Below, in pieces: positions 8,969 through 17,073 of a stretch of 64,000 nt of DNA (within the stretch, counting starts at the first letter, position 1; every line of letters begins with the position of its first letter). The notes beneath the pieces are model-generated. The model was not told the origin of the DNA and made no database searches. It saw nothing but the letters and a program-made list of their open reading frames with translations. Origin of the DNA: CAYYKK01 sp046351395 (lineage in GTDB: Bacteria; Myxococcota_A; Polyangia; Polyangiales; Polyangiaceae); NCBI GenBank assembly GCA_046351395.1, contig JAXLYP010000009.1:186001-250000 (forward strand). The letters are read 5' to 3'. A program made the translations under genes and the position numbers.

Positions 8969-10078
8969 ATGCGGAGATCGCGAAGCTCATCCCTCCTCAA
9001 CGTCGTCCTCTCGAGCGTCCTCCTCGGCGCCGCCGCGTTCGCGGGCTGCGCGTCGGGCCCGGAGCTCGCACGGAACGCCGAGCCCACGTCGAGCGCGTCC
9101 GCCGCGCCGTCGACGCCCGCGTCGACGTTCGATGCGCCGCGCTTCGCCGCGTCGAAGCCCGCGTACATGAAGTCGCTCGGTGAGTCCTCGCCCGACGCGA
9201 CGACCGTCGCCATCCGAATGGAGGCCGAGATGCTTCCGTACGTGGACGCGGCGCTTCGCGTGGACGCCGCCTCCCCCGCCGCGACGAAGGAGGAAGCGGG
9301 CCTCGCGCTCGTCTACGGGGCGCTCGTGCTCACGCGAGATCTGCAAGGGATCCTCGGAGGCCGGGTAGACTCTGCGAAGCTGTTCGCGGCCCACCCCTAC
9401 GCGTCCGCCTCGGACGTGGACGCGGAGATCGCGGCGCGGCGCGATCGCGCGGTGAAGCTGCTCGAGGCCGCGTCCACGCTCCGACCGAACGACGGGCGCG
9501 TCGCGAGCTGGCTCGCGGCCGCGAAGGCGCTCGCGGGGACCACGAAGGAGCTCTCGCCCGAGGCGAAGAAAAAGGTCCTCGCGGCGGTCGACGTACAGCC
9601 CACGTTCAACCTGTGGACCGCGTACATCGTCCTCCGGCACGAGCCGATCGACTCGCCCATCGCGGACGAGCTCTTTCAACGGACGCAAGCGTTCCTCTCC
9701 GCCAAGCAGTGTCGGGACGTCGCGCCGGGGAGCCGCGAAGAGCGGGACTGCAAGAGCGGCCCCCTCGCGCCGTTCAACACGCAAGCCGCGGTCGTCATGC
9801 TCGGGGACCAGTACCTGCGGCGAGGCGAAGCGGCCCTCGGCAAGGGGGACATCCCGAAGGCGATGCCGCTCCTCGGCACCGCGCGCGGCATCTACGCGAC
9901 GCTCGCGGACGACGCGAACCAAGCAGCGACCGCGAAATGGCGCGACCGGGGCGCGCTCGACGTCCGGCTGAAGAGGCTCGATGCCCTCAAGCCCGGAGCG
10001 CCGGCGCCCGACGCGAGCTTTTGGGGTTCGCCCGAGTTCGACGCGGTGTACGAGTGCGCGAGCTGCCACGCGGAGTGA
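8969..10078 (+). CDS. Helical lipoprotein ending in a CxxCH haem-binding motif
   Basis: From ATG 8969 the product has 369 residues; a TTG at 8942 would add nine. The signal peptide ends in a lipobox (AAFAGC), followed by an Ala/Ser/Thr linker. The rest is alpha-helical with TPR-like spacing (for example LLEAASTLRPNDGRVASWLAAAKAL). The last eight residues are YECASCHAE minus its first tyrosine, containing CASCH, a c-type cytochrome haem-attachment motif, at the extreme end. No other CxxCH and no obvious distal ligand are visible. It could be a monohaem lipoprotein or a chance match. No electron-transfer partner lies nearby. Confidence 0.75.
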   Translation: MRRSRSSSLLNVVLSSVLLGAAAFAGCASGPELARNAEPTSSASAAPSTPASTFDAPRFAASKPAYMKSLGESSPDATTVAIRMEAEMLPYVDAALRVDAASPAATKEEAGLALVYGALVLTRDLQGILGGRVDSAKLFAAHPYASASDVDAEIAARRDRAVKLLEAASTLRPNDGRVASWLAAAKALAGTTKELSPEAKKKVLAAVDVQPTFNLWTAYIVLRHEPIDSPIADELFQRTQAFLSAKQCRDVAPGSREERDCKSGPLAPFNTQAAVVMLGDQYLRRGEAALGKGDIPKAMPLLGTARGIYATLADDANQAATAKWRDRGALDVRLKRLDALKPGAPAPDASFWGSPEFDAVYECASCHAE

Positions 10079-10498
10079 GCACGGCCACCGTACCTCTCGA
10101 TCTTTCGCGCCCACGCGATCGAGCGTCGCCCGGCCTCGATTCCGCGTTGCCTCGCCTCGATGGGAGAACCGGGGACGAGAGGGCACGGACGAAAGAGCTT
10201 GCGTGTTCACGAACGCCTTGCTACATCGCCGCTCCCTCTTTCTAGAGGGCCCCGCGGCCGGTCGCTCCGACCTCGGGTGCTCGAAGGTAACGGCTCACCG
10301 ACGGTGATTCGCCGACCTCGCCTCCGCGGGCCTCCCCCCGGAGACGGGGGTCGGGTCCGCAGCGCGGCTTCTAGGAGGCGCGCTGCCGGGTCACCCCACC
10401 GATGAGAACGACCCGAGAGACGTCGAGGGCGCGGGACCCGCTCCATGCGAGCAGGTGTCGCGACCCGAGAGCTCTGATTGTTCCAGGAGACCCCTCCC
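10079..10498. promoter_or_regulatory. Leader region upstream of the ribosomal operon
   Basis: This 420-bp non-coding stretch precedes rplV and should carry the promoter of the ribosomal operon. A weak candidate is TTGCGT (10199-10204) and CTACAT (10221-10226), spaced by 16 bases. GC-rich self-complementary patches follow (10236-10258 and about 10320-10345). I see no reading frame with recognisable protein, and no residue of rpsS, which would normally precede rplV. Promoter position is uncertain. Confidence 0.4.
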
Positions 10499-10837
10499 AT
10501 GCCGAGCACAGCCAGCGCCATGTTTTCCCGGATCGCTCCGCGGAAGGCACGCATGATCGCCAACCTGGTCCGTGGAAAAGACGCGGCCGAGGCGATCCAA
10601 CTCCTGCAGTTCACGCCGAAGAGCGGCGCGCCCGTCCTGAAGAAATTGATCGAGAGCGCCATCGCGAACGCTCAGGTCAAGAACCTGGACATCGACTCGC
10701 TCTACGTGAGCAAGGCGACGGTCGACAAGGGACCGACCAAGTTCAACCGCCGCTGGCGCCCCCGCGCGATGGGTCGCGCGACCCGCATCGAAAAGGGCAT
10801 CTCGCACATCGTCATCGAGCTGGATTCGAGGAAATAG
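10499..10837 (+). CDS. rplV: Ribosomal protein L22
   Basis: The ATG at 10499 is preceded by AGGAGA at a good distance; an in-frame TTG at 10478 would include that site in the coding region, so I reject it. The 112-residue product has the L22 signature: SRIAPRKARMIANLVRGK at the N-terminus, SAIANAQ in the middle and RPRAMGRATRIEKGISH near the end. It binds 23S rRNA and lines the peptide exit tunnel. It is the first gene of the cluster here; rpsS and the rest of the S10 operon normally stand upstream but are absent. Confidence 0.95.
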   Translation: MPSTASAMFSRIAPRKARMIANLVRGKDAAEAIQLLQFTPKSGAPVLKKLIESAIANAQVKNLDIDSLYVSKATVDKGPTKFNRRWRPRAMGRATRIEKGISHIVIELDSRK

Positions 10838-10841
10838 ATCC

Positions 10842-11531
10842 ATGGGACAGAAGACCCATCCGTATGGCTTCCGCGTCGGCGTCATCAAGACGTGGAGCTC
10901 CAAGTGGTACGAGGACGGCGCCGCCTACCAGAAGTGGCTCCACCAGGACGTCCGCATCAAGCGCGCCATCAAGCAGTACCTCTACAACGCCAACATCGCT
11001 GGCGTTGAGATCGAGCGCGCCGCGAACCGCGCGAAGGTGATCGTCTACACGGCGCGCCCCGGCATGGTCATCGGCAAGGGTGGCAAGGGGATCGAGATCC
11101 TGAAGAGCGGCAACCTCGACACGGCCGCGAAGGGTGAGACGAAGTTCCCGGGCGTCGCGAAGTTCACCGACAACGAGGTGTTCATCGACGTTCAAGAGGT
11201 CCGCAAGGCGGAGACGAACGCGCAGCTCGTCGCGGAGAACATCGCGACCCAGCTCGAGCGGCGCATCGCGTTCCGGCGTGCCATGAAGAAGGCCGTCGCG
11301 ACGGCGATGAAGTTCGGCGCCAAAGGCATCCGCGTCCGCTGCGCCGGTCGCCTCGGTGGCAGCGAAATGAGCCGCGTCGAGACGTACCGCGAGGGCCGCG
11401 TCCCGCTCCACACGCTCCGCGCCGACATCGAGTTCGGCCTCGCCGAAGCCAAGACGAAGGTCGGCATCATCGGCGTCAAGGTCTGGATGTTCAAGGGCGA
11501 GGTCCTGCAGCGGAAGCCGCGCCGTATCTGA
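10842..11531 (+). CDS. rpsC: Ribosomal protein S3
   Basis: This 229-residue protein starts four bases after rplV. MGQKTHPYGFRVGV is the usual N-terminus, the KH-domain loop reads VIGKGGKGIE, and the C-terminal half has CAGRLGGSEMSR and GIIGVKVW. S3 sits at the mRNA entry of the 30S subunit and aids mRNA unwinding. Length and motifs are normal. Confidence 0.97.
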   Translation: MGQKTHPYGFRVGVIKTWSSKWYEDGAAYQKWLHQDVRIKRAIKQYLYNANIAGVEIERAANRAKVIVYTARPGMVIGKGGKGIEILKSGNLDTAAKGETKFPGVAKFTDNEVFIDVQEVRKAETNAQLVAENIATQLERRIAFRRAMKKAVATAMKFGAKGIRVRCAGRLGGSEMSRVETYREGRVPLHTLRADIEFGLAEAKTKVGIIGVKVWMFKGEVLQRKPRRI

Positions 11532-11583
11532 GTCCGCGAGCGATCGCGGACTGTCTGTCTCCAACTCCTAGGACGAGACCCCC

Positions 11584-11996
11584 ATGCTCTCCCTGCCAAC
11601 CAAGTACCGAAAGATGCAGAAGGCCGCCGCAACCGCGGCGTCGCTTCTGTGGGCTCCGGGATCGTCCGTTCGGCGACTACGCCCTGCAAAGCTGCCGAGC
11701 CGGCGCGCGTCACCTTCGCGCCAGATCGAGGCCGCTCGTATGGCGGTGCAGCGCCACTGCAAGCGCGCTATGCTTCTTCATCCGGATCTTCCCGGCCGTC
11801 GATCTCGAAGAAGCCGCTCGAGGTCCGCATGGGTGGGGGAAAGGGCAACCCGGAGGAGTGGGCTGCGCTCGTGAAGCCGGGGCGCGTGATGTACGAGATC
11901 TCCGGCGTCCCCGAGGAGATGGCCCGCGAGGCGTTCCGTCTCGCCGCGCACAAGCTGCCGATGTCGTGTCGGTTCCTGATCCGCGATCACGCCTGA
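11584..11996 (+). pseudogene. rplP: Ribosomal protein L16 gene broken by multiple indels
   Basis: Position, start (MLSLPTKYRKMQK) and end (SRFLIRDHA-like tail from the intact final frame) mark this as rplP, but no single frame encodes it. Following L16 homology, the frame must change near 11622 (-1), 11668 (-1), 11690 (+1), 11715 (+1), 11776 (+1 or -2) and 11795-11802 (about -2). Pieces from all three frames then join into a normal L16, including GDYALQ, RQIEAARMAVQRHCKRA, a FIRIFP block, SKKPLEVRMGGGKGN and the intact last 65 residues. Codons between breaks are well conserved, as in a functional gene. L16 is usually essential and single-copy, so either the local sequence is wrong or an intact copy exists elsewhere. 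Confidence 0.85.
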
Positions 11997-12010
11997 TCGG
12001 AGAGTAGCAA

Positions 12011-12214
12011 ATGAAAGCCAAAGACCTTCGCGACCGCACGGAAGAGAGCCTGCAGGAGCTCGAGAAGAGCCTCCGCAACGACTCGTTCCAGGCCCAGTTC
12101 AAGAACTTCACGAACCGACTCAACGACACGGCGCAGATCAAGAGGAACCGCCGCGACATCGCTCGCATCCGCACCATCCTCACGGAGCGGGCGAACAAGA
12201 AGGCGGAGGGCTGA
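12011..12214 (+). CDS. rpmC: Ribosomal protein L29
   Basis: This 67-residue protein starts MKAKDLRDRTEESLQELEK and ends with the helix DIARIRTILTERANKK, the standard two-helix L29 pattern. It binds near the exit tunnel of the 50S subunit and is a contact for signal recognition particle and trigger factor. It lies 14 bases after the broken rplP. Confidence 0.95.
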   Translation: MKAKDLRDRTEESLQELEKSLRNDSFQAQFKNFTNRLNDTAQIKRNRRDIARIRTILTERANKKAEG

Positions 12215-12217
12215 TCC

Positions 12218-12682
12218 ATGAGCGACAAGAAGACCACCAAGGCTCCCGCGAAGGCGGAGGCCACCAAGGCGGCTCCCGCTGCCGCAAAGCCGAAGGCCGA
12301 GGCCGCGCCGAAGAGCGTGAAGGCTGCGCCGAAGAGCACGAAGGCCCCGAAGAGCGAGAAGGCCGCTCCGGCGGCGCCCGCTCCTGCGCCCGCGAAAGAG
12401 GTCGATCTCACGGTCGCCTACAAGACGCACAGCTTCCGCCGCAAGATGATCGGCACCGTCCTCAGCGACAAGATGAACAAGACGGTCGTCGTCGAGGTCA
12501 TCCGCAAGGCGATGGACCCGGTCTACAAGAAGTACGTTCGCAACCGTGACCGCTACAAGGCCCACGATGAGAACAACCTCTACAAGGTCGGCGACCGCGT
12601 GGAGATCACCGAGCACGCCCCGATCTCGCGCGACAAGCGCTGGCTCGTGACGCGTCTTCTCTCTCGCCGAGTGGAGGCCTGA
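12218..12682 (+). CDS. rpsQ: Ribosomal protein S17 with a long N-terminal extension
   Basis: The S17 core occupies residues about 65-150: RRKMIGTVLSDKMNKTVVVEV, YKKYVRNRDRYKAHDE, YKVGDRVEITEHAPISRDKRW. It is preceded by about 62 residues made almost only of Ala, Lys, Pro, Ser and Glu. Ordinary S17 is about 80-90 residues, so this extension nearly doubles it. The start ATG 12218 follows rpmC by three bases, and no ATG occurs just before the core. A similar tail occurs on L5 in this operon. Confidence 0.93.
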   Translation: MSDKKTTKAPAKAEATKAAPAAAKPKAEAAPKSVKAAPKSTKAPKSEKAAPAAPAPAPAKEVDLTVAYKTHSFRRKMIGTVLSDKMNKTVVVEVIRKAMDPVYKKYVRNRDRYKAHDENNLYKVGDRVEITEHAPISRDKRWLVTRLLSRRVEA

Positions 12683-12685
12683 GCC

Positions 12686-13054
12686 ATGATCCAGGTTTCG
12701 ACCCACCTCGACGTCGCGGACAACAGCGGCGCCCGACGCGTGATGTGCATCAAGGTCCTCGGCGGCTCGCGCCGCAAGTACGCCGGCCTCGGGGACGTCA
12801 TCGTCGTCTCCATCAAGGAGTGTCTGCCCGGCACGAAGGTGAAGAAGGGTGACACCGCCCGCGCCGTCGTCGTCCGCACGACGCGCGAGTTCCAGCGCAC
12901 GGACGGGAGCTACATCAAGTTCGACGGCAACAGCGCGGTCCTCATCAACGCGCAGAAGGAGCCGATCGGGACGCGCATCTTCGGGCCGGTGGCTCGCGAG
13001 CTCCGCGCGAAGAAGTTCATGAAGATCATTTCGCTCGCGCCCGAGGTGCTCTGA
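12686..13054 (+). CDS. rplN: Ribosomal protein L14
   Basis: This 122-residue protein starts MIQVSTHLDVADNSGARRVMCIKVLGG and contains GDVIVVSIKE and RTDGSYIKFDGNSAVLIN, the L14 signature. It binds 23S rRNA at the subunit interface. Length is exactly typical. Its stop shares one base with the ATG of rplX. Confidence 0.97.
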   Translation: MIQVSTHLDVADNSGARRVMCIKVLGGSRRKYAGLGDVIVVSIKECLPGTKVKKGDTARAVVVRTTREFQRTDGSYIKFDGNSAVLINAQKEPIGTRIFGPVARELRAKKFMKIISLAPEVL

Positions 13055-13368
13055 TGCAACGGCTGAAAGTAGGCGACCTCGTGAAGGTCATCGCCGGCTC
13101 CGAGAAGGGCAAGACCGGCACCATCAAGAAGATCCTGAAGGACGACGAACGCGTCGTCATCGAGGGTCTCAACATGGTGACGAAGCACCAGAAGCCCAAC
13201 CAGCGCAACCAGGAGGGCGGCAAGATCCAGATGGAGGCGCCGATCCACGCCTCCAACGTGATGCCCGTCGACCCCGACACGAAGAAGGCGACGCGCGTGA
13301 AGATCCAAGAGCGCGACGGCAAGAAGATCCGCGTCGCGAAGAGCGGCGCCGAGATCAAGAGCGAGTAA
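13054..13368 (+). CDS. rplX: Ribosomal protein L24
   Basis: This 104-residue protein has the KOW motif near the N-terminus (VGDLVKVIAGSEKGKTGTIK) and the L24 block GLNMVTKHQKPNQ. It is an assembly-initiating 50S protein. It overlaps rplN by one base (TGATG), indicating translational coupling. Confidence 0.96.
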   Translation: MQRLKVGDLVKVIAGSEKGKTGTIKKILKDDERVVIEGLNMVTKHQKPNQRNQEGGKIQMEAPIHASNVMPVDPDTKKATRVKIQERDGKKIRVAKSGAEIKSE

Positions 13369-13371
13369 GCC

Positions 13372-14109
13372 ATGGCGAAGGACAAAGACGACAAGAAGGA
13401 CGCCAAGGGCGCCAAGGGCGACAAACCCAAGGCCGACGCCGCGGCGAAGGCTCCGAAGCCCGAAGCCAAGGCCGCGAAGGAAGGCAAAGAGGGCAAGGGC
13501 AAGGGGGAGAAGAAGGCCTCTCGCGAGGCGACTCCCGCGGCCCAGATCGCCACGCTCAGCGCCGACTACGTGCCGCGCGCGCGCATCCGCTACACGAAGC
13601 AGGTCGCGCCCGCGCTCATGAAGAAGTTCAACTACAAGAACACCATGATGGTGCCCCGCCTCGAGAAGGTGGTGCTCAACATGGGCCTCGGCGCCGCCGT
13701 CGGGAACCCGAAGATCATCGACGCCGCCGTCGAAGAGGTCCGGGCGATCACGGGCCAGCAGCCGACCATCTGCCGCGCGAAGAAGTCGATCGCCTCGTTC
13801 AAGCTCCGCGAGAACCTGCCGATCGGCGTGCGCGTCACGATGCGCAAGAACCGCATGTGGGAGTTCGTCGATCGCCTGATCGGCTTCGCGCTCCCGCGCG
13901 TGCGCGACTTCAAGGGCGTGAGCCCGAAGGGCTTCGACGGCCGCGGCAACTTCACCATGGGCCTGAAGGAGCAAATCATCTTCCCCGAGATCGACTACGA
14001 CAAGATCGACGTCGCCAAGGGGATGAACATTTCCTTCGTCACGACCGCGCGCACCGACGAAGAGGGCCGCGCCCTCCTCACTGAACTCGGCATGCCCTTC
14101 CGCCAGTAA
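13372..14109 (+). CDS. rplE: Ribosomal protein L5 with an N-terminal Lys/Ala extension
   Basis: The L5 core starts near residue 65 (RIRYTKQVAPALMKKFNYKN) and continues with VPRLEKVVLNMGLG, ITGQQPTICRAKKSIASFKLRE, RMWEFVDRLI and RDFKGVSPKGFDGRGNF. Before it stand about 60 residues rich in Lys, Asp, Ala and Gly, likely disordered. Standard L5 is about 180 residues against 245 here. L5 contacts 5S rRNA and the P-site tRNA. The gene follows rplX by three bases. Confidence 0.95.
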   Translation: MAKDKDDKKDAKGAKGDKPKADAAAKAPKPEAKAAKEGKEGKGKGEKKASREATPAAQIATLSADYVPRARIRYTKQVAPALMKKFNYKNTMMVPRLEKVVLNMGLGAAVGNPKIIDAAVEEVRAITGQQPTICRAKKSIASFKLRENLPIGVRVTMRKNRMWEFVDRLIGFALPRVRDFKGVSPKGFDGRGNFTMGLKEQIIFPEIDYDKIDVAKGMNISFVTTARTDEEGRALLTELGMPFRQ

Positions 14110-14120
14110 GGTATTGACCC

Positions 14121-14306
14121 ATGGCTCGTGCAAAAGATTTCGCGAAGCTCAATCGCCCGGTGAAGTTCTCCAGCCGGCAGAAGAACCGCTGCAAGGTCTG
14201 CGGTCGTGCCCGCGGGTACTACCGCGACTTCGAGCTCTGCAGGGTTTGTCTACGTATGTTCGCGCTGCGCGGGGAGCTCCCGGGCGTGATCAAGGCCAGC
14301 TGGTGA
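14121..14306 (+). CDS. rpsN: Ribosomal protein S14, zinc-binding type
   Basis: This 61-residue short S14 (type Z) contains CKVCG and CRVC, the four cysteines of a zinc ribbon, and ends ELPGVIKASW as this type does. It lies between rplE and rpsH as expected. The presence of the zinc form is ordinary; some bacteria also keep a zinc-free paralogue elsewhere. Confidence 0.96.
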   Translation: MARAKDFAKLNRPVKFSSRQKNRCKVCGRARGYYRDFELCRVCLRMFALRGELPGVIKASW

Positions 14307-14310
14307 TGCC

Positions 14311-14709
14311 ATGACGAGTGACCCCATTGCCGACATGCTGACCCGGATCCGGAACGCGGCGCTCGCGCGCCACGACCGGACCGAGGTCCCCGCGAGCAAG
14401 CTGAAGCACGCGGTCGCGAAGATCCTCAAGGACGAGGGTTACATCGCGGACGTGCGCACGAACGAGGGCGAGGGCCTCGAGAAGAAGCTCACGATCGTCC
14501 TCAAGTACGGTCAGGATCGCACGAGCGCGATCGACGGCGTGAAGCGCGTCTCCCGGCCCGGCCGGCGCGTGTACGTCCGCCACGACCGCATCCCGCGCGT
14601 CCTCTCCGGGCTCGGGATCTCGATCCTGTCGACCTCGCGCGGCCTCGTGTCGGACCGCGAGGCGCGCCGCCTCAAGATCGGCGGCGAGCTCCTCTGTGAG
14701 GTGTGGTGA
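14311..14709 (+). CDS. rpsH: Ribosomal protein S8
   Basis: This 132-residue protein starts MTSDPIADMLTRIRNA and ends with LSTSRGLVSDREARRLKIGGELLCEVW, both diagnostic for S8. S8 binds helix 21 of 16S rRNA and, in enterobacteria, represses this operon by binding its mRNA; whether that holds here cannot be seen. The stop overlaps the rplF ATG. Confidence 0.97.
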   Translation: MTSDPIADMLTRIRNAALARHDRTEVPASKLKHAVAKILKDEGYIADVRTNEGEGLEKKLTIVLKYGQDRTSAIDGVKRVSRPGRRVYVRHDRIPRVLSGLGISILSTSRGLVSDREARRLKIGGELLCEVW

Positions 14710-15305
14710 TGAGCACCGCGGCTGAACCCAACAAACTCGAATCGAAGACGTCCCGCGTGGGCAAGCGCCCGATCCCGCTCCCCAAGGGCGTGAGCGCGAA
14801 CCTCGCCGGTCAAAAGGTCGAGATCAAGGGCCCGAAGGGCAACCTCGTGCGCGAGATCGCGAACTCGGTGAGCCTGAAGTCGGAGAACAACACGCTCCAC
14901 GTGTCGTCGACCGCGCCCGGCCGGGATGGCTCGCGCCTCCAGGGGCTCGTTCGCGCGCTCGTCGCGGCGATGGTGAAGGGTGTCTCCGAGGGCTACGAGC
15001 GCACGCTCGAGCTGCGCGGCACCGGTTACCGCGTCGAGCAGAAGGGGACGACGCTCCACTTCGCGCTCGGCTTCTCGCACCCCATCGCGTACGCGCTGCC
15101 GAAGGGCATCACAGCGACCATTCCCCCGGAGTCGAAGGGCACGACGCTCATCCTCAACGGAGCAGACAAAGAAGTGATCGGCCAGACGGCGGCGAAGATC
15201 CGCGGGTTCCGCCCGCCGGAGCCGTACGGCGGCAAGGGCGTCCGCTACAAGGGCGAGCGCGTCCGCGAGAAGGCTGGCAAGGCTGGGAAGGGCGGAAAGA
15301 AGTAG
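14709..15305 (+). CDS. rplF: Ribosomal protein L6
   Basis: From ATG 14709 (TGATG overlap with rpsH) the product has 198 residues; two upstream GTG codons are less likely. Motifs: KRPIPLPKGV, VEIKGPKGNL, LELRGTGYRVEQKGTTLHFALGFSHP and the conserved end FRPPEPYGGKGVRYKGERVREKAGK. It binds 23S rRNA near the factor-binding site. It has a short polar N-terminal extension and a Gly/Lys-rich tail. Confidence 0.96.
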   Translation: MSTAAEPNKLESKTSRVGKRPIPLPKGVSANLAGQKVEIKGPKGNLVREIANSVSLKSENNTLHVSSTAPGRDGSRLQGLVRALVAAMVKGVSEGYERTLELRGTGYRVEQKGTTLHFALGFSHPIAYALPKGITATIPPESKGTTLILNGADKEVIGQTAAKIRGFRPPEPYGGKGVRYKGERVREKAGKAGKGGKK

Positions 15306-15307
15306 CC

Positions 15308-15667
15308 ATGGCAATGCAGATCGTCGGCCGGGAGCGCCGCAAGCTCCGCATCCGCAACAAGGTCAACGGCACCGAGGCGCGCCCGCGCCTCACGGTGTTC
15401 CGCAGCGCCAAGCACATCTACGCGCAAGTCATCGACGACGTCTCCGGCAAGACGCTCGCTTTCGCGTCCACGCTCTCGAAGGATCTCAAGGGTACCCTCG
15501 GCGAGGACAACAAGAGCGACGCGGCGAAGAAGGTCGGCGCGCTCATCGCGAAGATCTGCAAGTCGAAGAAGATCGACCGCGTCGTGTTCGATCGCAACGG
15601 GTACCTCTACCACGGGCGCGTCTCCGCGCTCGCCCAGGCCGCGCGCGAAGCCGGCCTGGAGTTCTGA
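15308..15667 (+). CDS. rplR: Ribosomal protein L18
   Basis: This 119-residue protein has the L18 signature RPRLTVFRSAKHIYAQVIDD and ends DRNGYLYHGRVSALAQAAREAGLEF. L18 binds 5S rRNA in the central protuberance. It begins two bases after rplF. Confidence 0.97.
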   Translation: MAMQIVGRERRKLRIRNKVNGTEARPRLTVFRSAKHIYAQVIDDVSGKTLAFASTLSKDLKGTLGEDNKSDAAKKVGALIAKICKSKKIDRVVFDRNGYLYHGRVSALAQAAREAGLEF

Positions 15668-15678
15668 AAGACACCGCC

Positions 15679-16266
15679 ATGGCGTTCGATCAAATCGACG
15701 AAGAGAAACTCAAGGAGCGGGTGATCCACATCAACCGCGTCGCGAAGGTCGTGAAGGGCGGCCGTCGCTTCAGCTTCTCCGCGCTCGTCGTGGTGGGCGA
15801 CGAGTCGGGCCACGTGGGCGTCGGCCTCGGCAAGGCGAACGAGGTCCCCGAGGCGATCCGCAAGGGCAACGACCAGGCCCGGAAGAACATGTTCAAGGTG
15901 CCGCTCGACGGCGTGACGATCCCGCACGACTCGTTCGGGCACGTCGGCGCCGGCCGCGTCCTCCTGAAGCCTGCGAGCCCTGGGACGGGCGTCATCGCGG
16001 GCGGCGCGGTGCGCGCGGTCGTCGAGTCGGCCGGCATCCACGACGTCCTCTCGAAGTCCCTCGGTTCGAGCAACAAGCACAACATCGTCCACGCGACGAT
16101 CCGCGCCCTGCGCCAGCTGAAGAGCCCGGAGCAGTACAGCGGCAAGCGCCACCTGGACGTGACGACGCTCGGCTACCAGTCGAAGAACACGGGCAGCGGC
16201 GTGCAGAAGCGCGCCTCGATCGCCCCTCCTCCGCTGACGCCGGCGAAGGGCGGTGAGAAGTCATGA
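15679..16266 (+). CDS. rpsE: Ribosomal protein S5
   Basis: This 195-residue protein contains the S5 double-stranded RNA-binding fold: ERVIHINRVAKVVKGGRRFSF, VGVGLGKANEVPEAI, and the GAGRVLLKPASPGTGVIAGG loop. S5 supports decoding accuracy. The tail beyond residue about 165 is a short extra segment. Its stop overlaps the rpmD start (ATGA). Confidence 0.96.
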   Translation: MAFDQIDEEKLKERVIHINRVAKVVKGGRRFSFSALVVVGDESGHVGVGLGKANEVPEAIRKGNDQARKNMFKVPLDGVTIPHDSFGHVGAGRVLLKPASPGTGVIAGGAVRAVVESAGIHDVLSKSLGSSNKHNIVHATIRALRQLKSPEQYSGKRHLDVTTLGYQSKNTGSGVQKRASIAPPPLTPAKGGEKS

Positions 16267-16463
16267 GCGCTCCCAAGCCGTTTCTCAAGGTGAGGCAGAC
16301 CGTCAGCGAGATCGGGCGCGCGGAGCCGCAGCGCAAGGTCATCCGCGGGCTCGGTCTGCGGGGCCTCGGCACGTCGGTGACGGTGGCGAACACGCCGTCG
16401 TTCCGCGGCATGGTCAAGAAGGTCTGGCACCTCCTCGAGGTGCAGGAAGTCGATAGCAAGTAG
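16263..16463 (+). CDS. rpmD: Ribosomal protein L30
   Basis: This 66-residue protein has the bacterial L30 pattern KVRQTVSEIGRAEPQRKVIRGLGLRGL and then TPSFRGMVKKVWHLLEVQEV. It starts in an ATGA overlap with rpsE and ends three bases before rplO. L30 is absent from some bacteria; it is present and normal here. Confidence 0.95.
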   Translation: MSAPKPFLKVRQTVSEIGRAEPQRKVIRGLGLRGLGTSVTVANTPSFRGMVKKVWHLLEVQEVDSK

Positions 16464-16465
16464 CC

Positions 16466-17026
16466 ATGGATATTCTGTCGAAGCTCCAGGCGCCCGAAGG
16501 GGCGGTGAAGAAGCGCACGCGCGTCGGTCGCGGCCCGGGCTCGGGTCTCGGCAAGACGGCGGGTCGCGGGCAGAAGGGCCAGAAGGCGCGCGCTGGCGGC
16601 AACATCAACAAGAAGCACTTCCAGGGCGGTCAGACCCCGATCCAGCGCCGTGTCCCGAAGCGCGGTTTCCGGAACGTGCACGCGACCCCGGTGCTCTTCG
16701 TGAACGTCGGCGACCTCGAGGTCTTCGACTCGGGCGCCTCCGTGGACGTGACGTCGCTCCACGCGACGCGCCTGATTCACGGAAAGCTCTCGGCGATCCA
16801 GAAGGGCCTGAAGTCCGGCGAAGTGATCGTGAAGATCCTCGGGGACGGGGATCTCACGAAGAAGCTCTCGGTGACCGCGACGAAGTTCTCGAAGTCAGCG
16901 GCGGAGAAAATCACGGCGGCGGGCGGTCAGGTCAACCTGCTCCCGAAGCCGGTCGCGCGCCTCGCGGCGAAGGACGGGGCCGACAAGTCGGACACGAAGC
17001 CTTCCAAGGGCGCGAAGAAGGCCTGA
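16466..17026 (+). CDS. rplO: Ribosomal protein L15
   Basis: This 186-residue protein has the glycine-rich N-terminus RVGRGPGSGLGKTAGRGQKGQKAR, then GGQTPIQRRVPKRGF, typical of L15. The C-terminus carries a Lys/Asp/Ser-rich tail of about 25 residues beyond the usual end. L15 is a late 50S assembly protein. A 100-bp gap with a strong hairpin separates it from secY. Confidence 0.96.
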   Translation: MDILSKLQAPEGAVKKRTRVGRGPGSGLGKTAGRGQKGQKARAGGNINKKHFQGGQTPIQRRVPKRGFRNVHATPVLFVNVGDLEVFDSGASVDVTSLHATRLIHGKLSAIQKGLKSGEVIVKILGDGDLTKKLSVTATKFSKSAAEKITAAGGQVNLLPKPVARLAAKDGADKSDTKPSKGAKKA

Positions 17027-17073
17027 GATCGTCGGTGCGGAGATTGCGCTGCAGCCGGTCCGGGATTAAGCCA

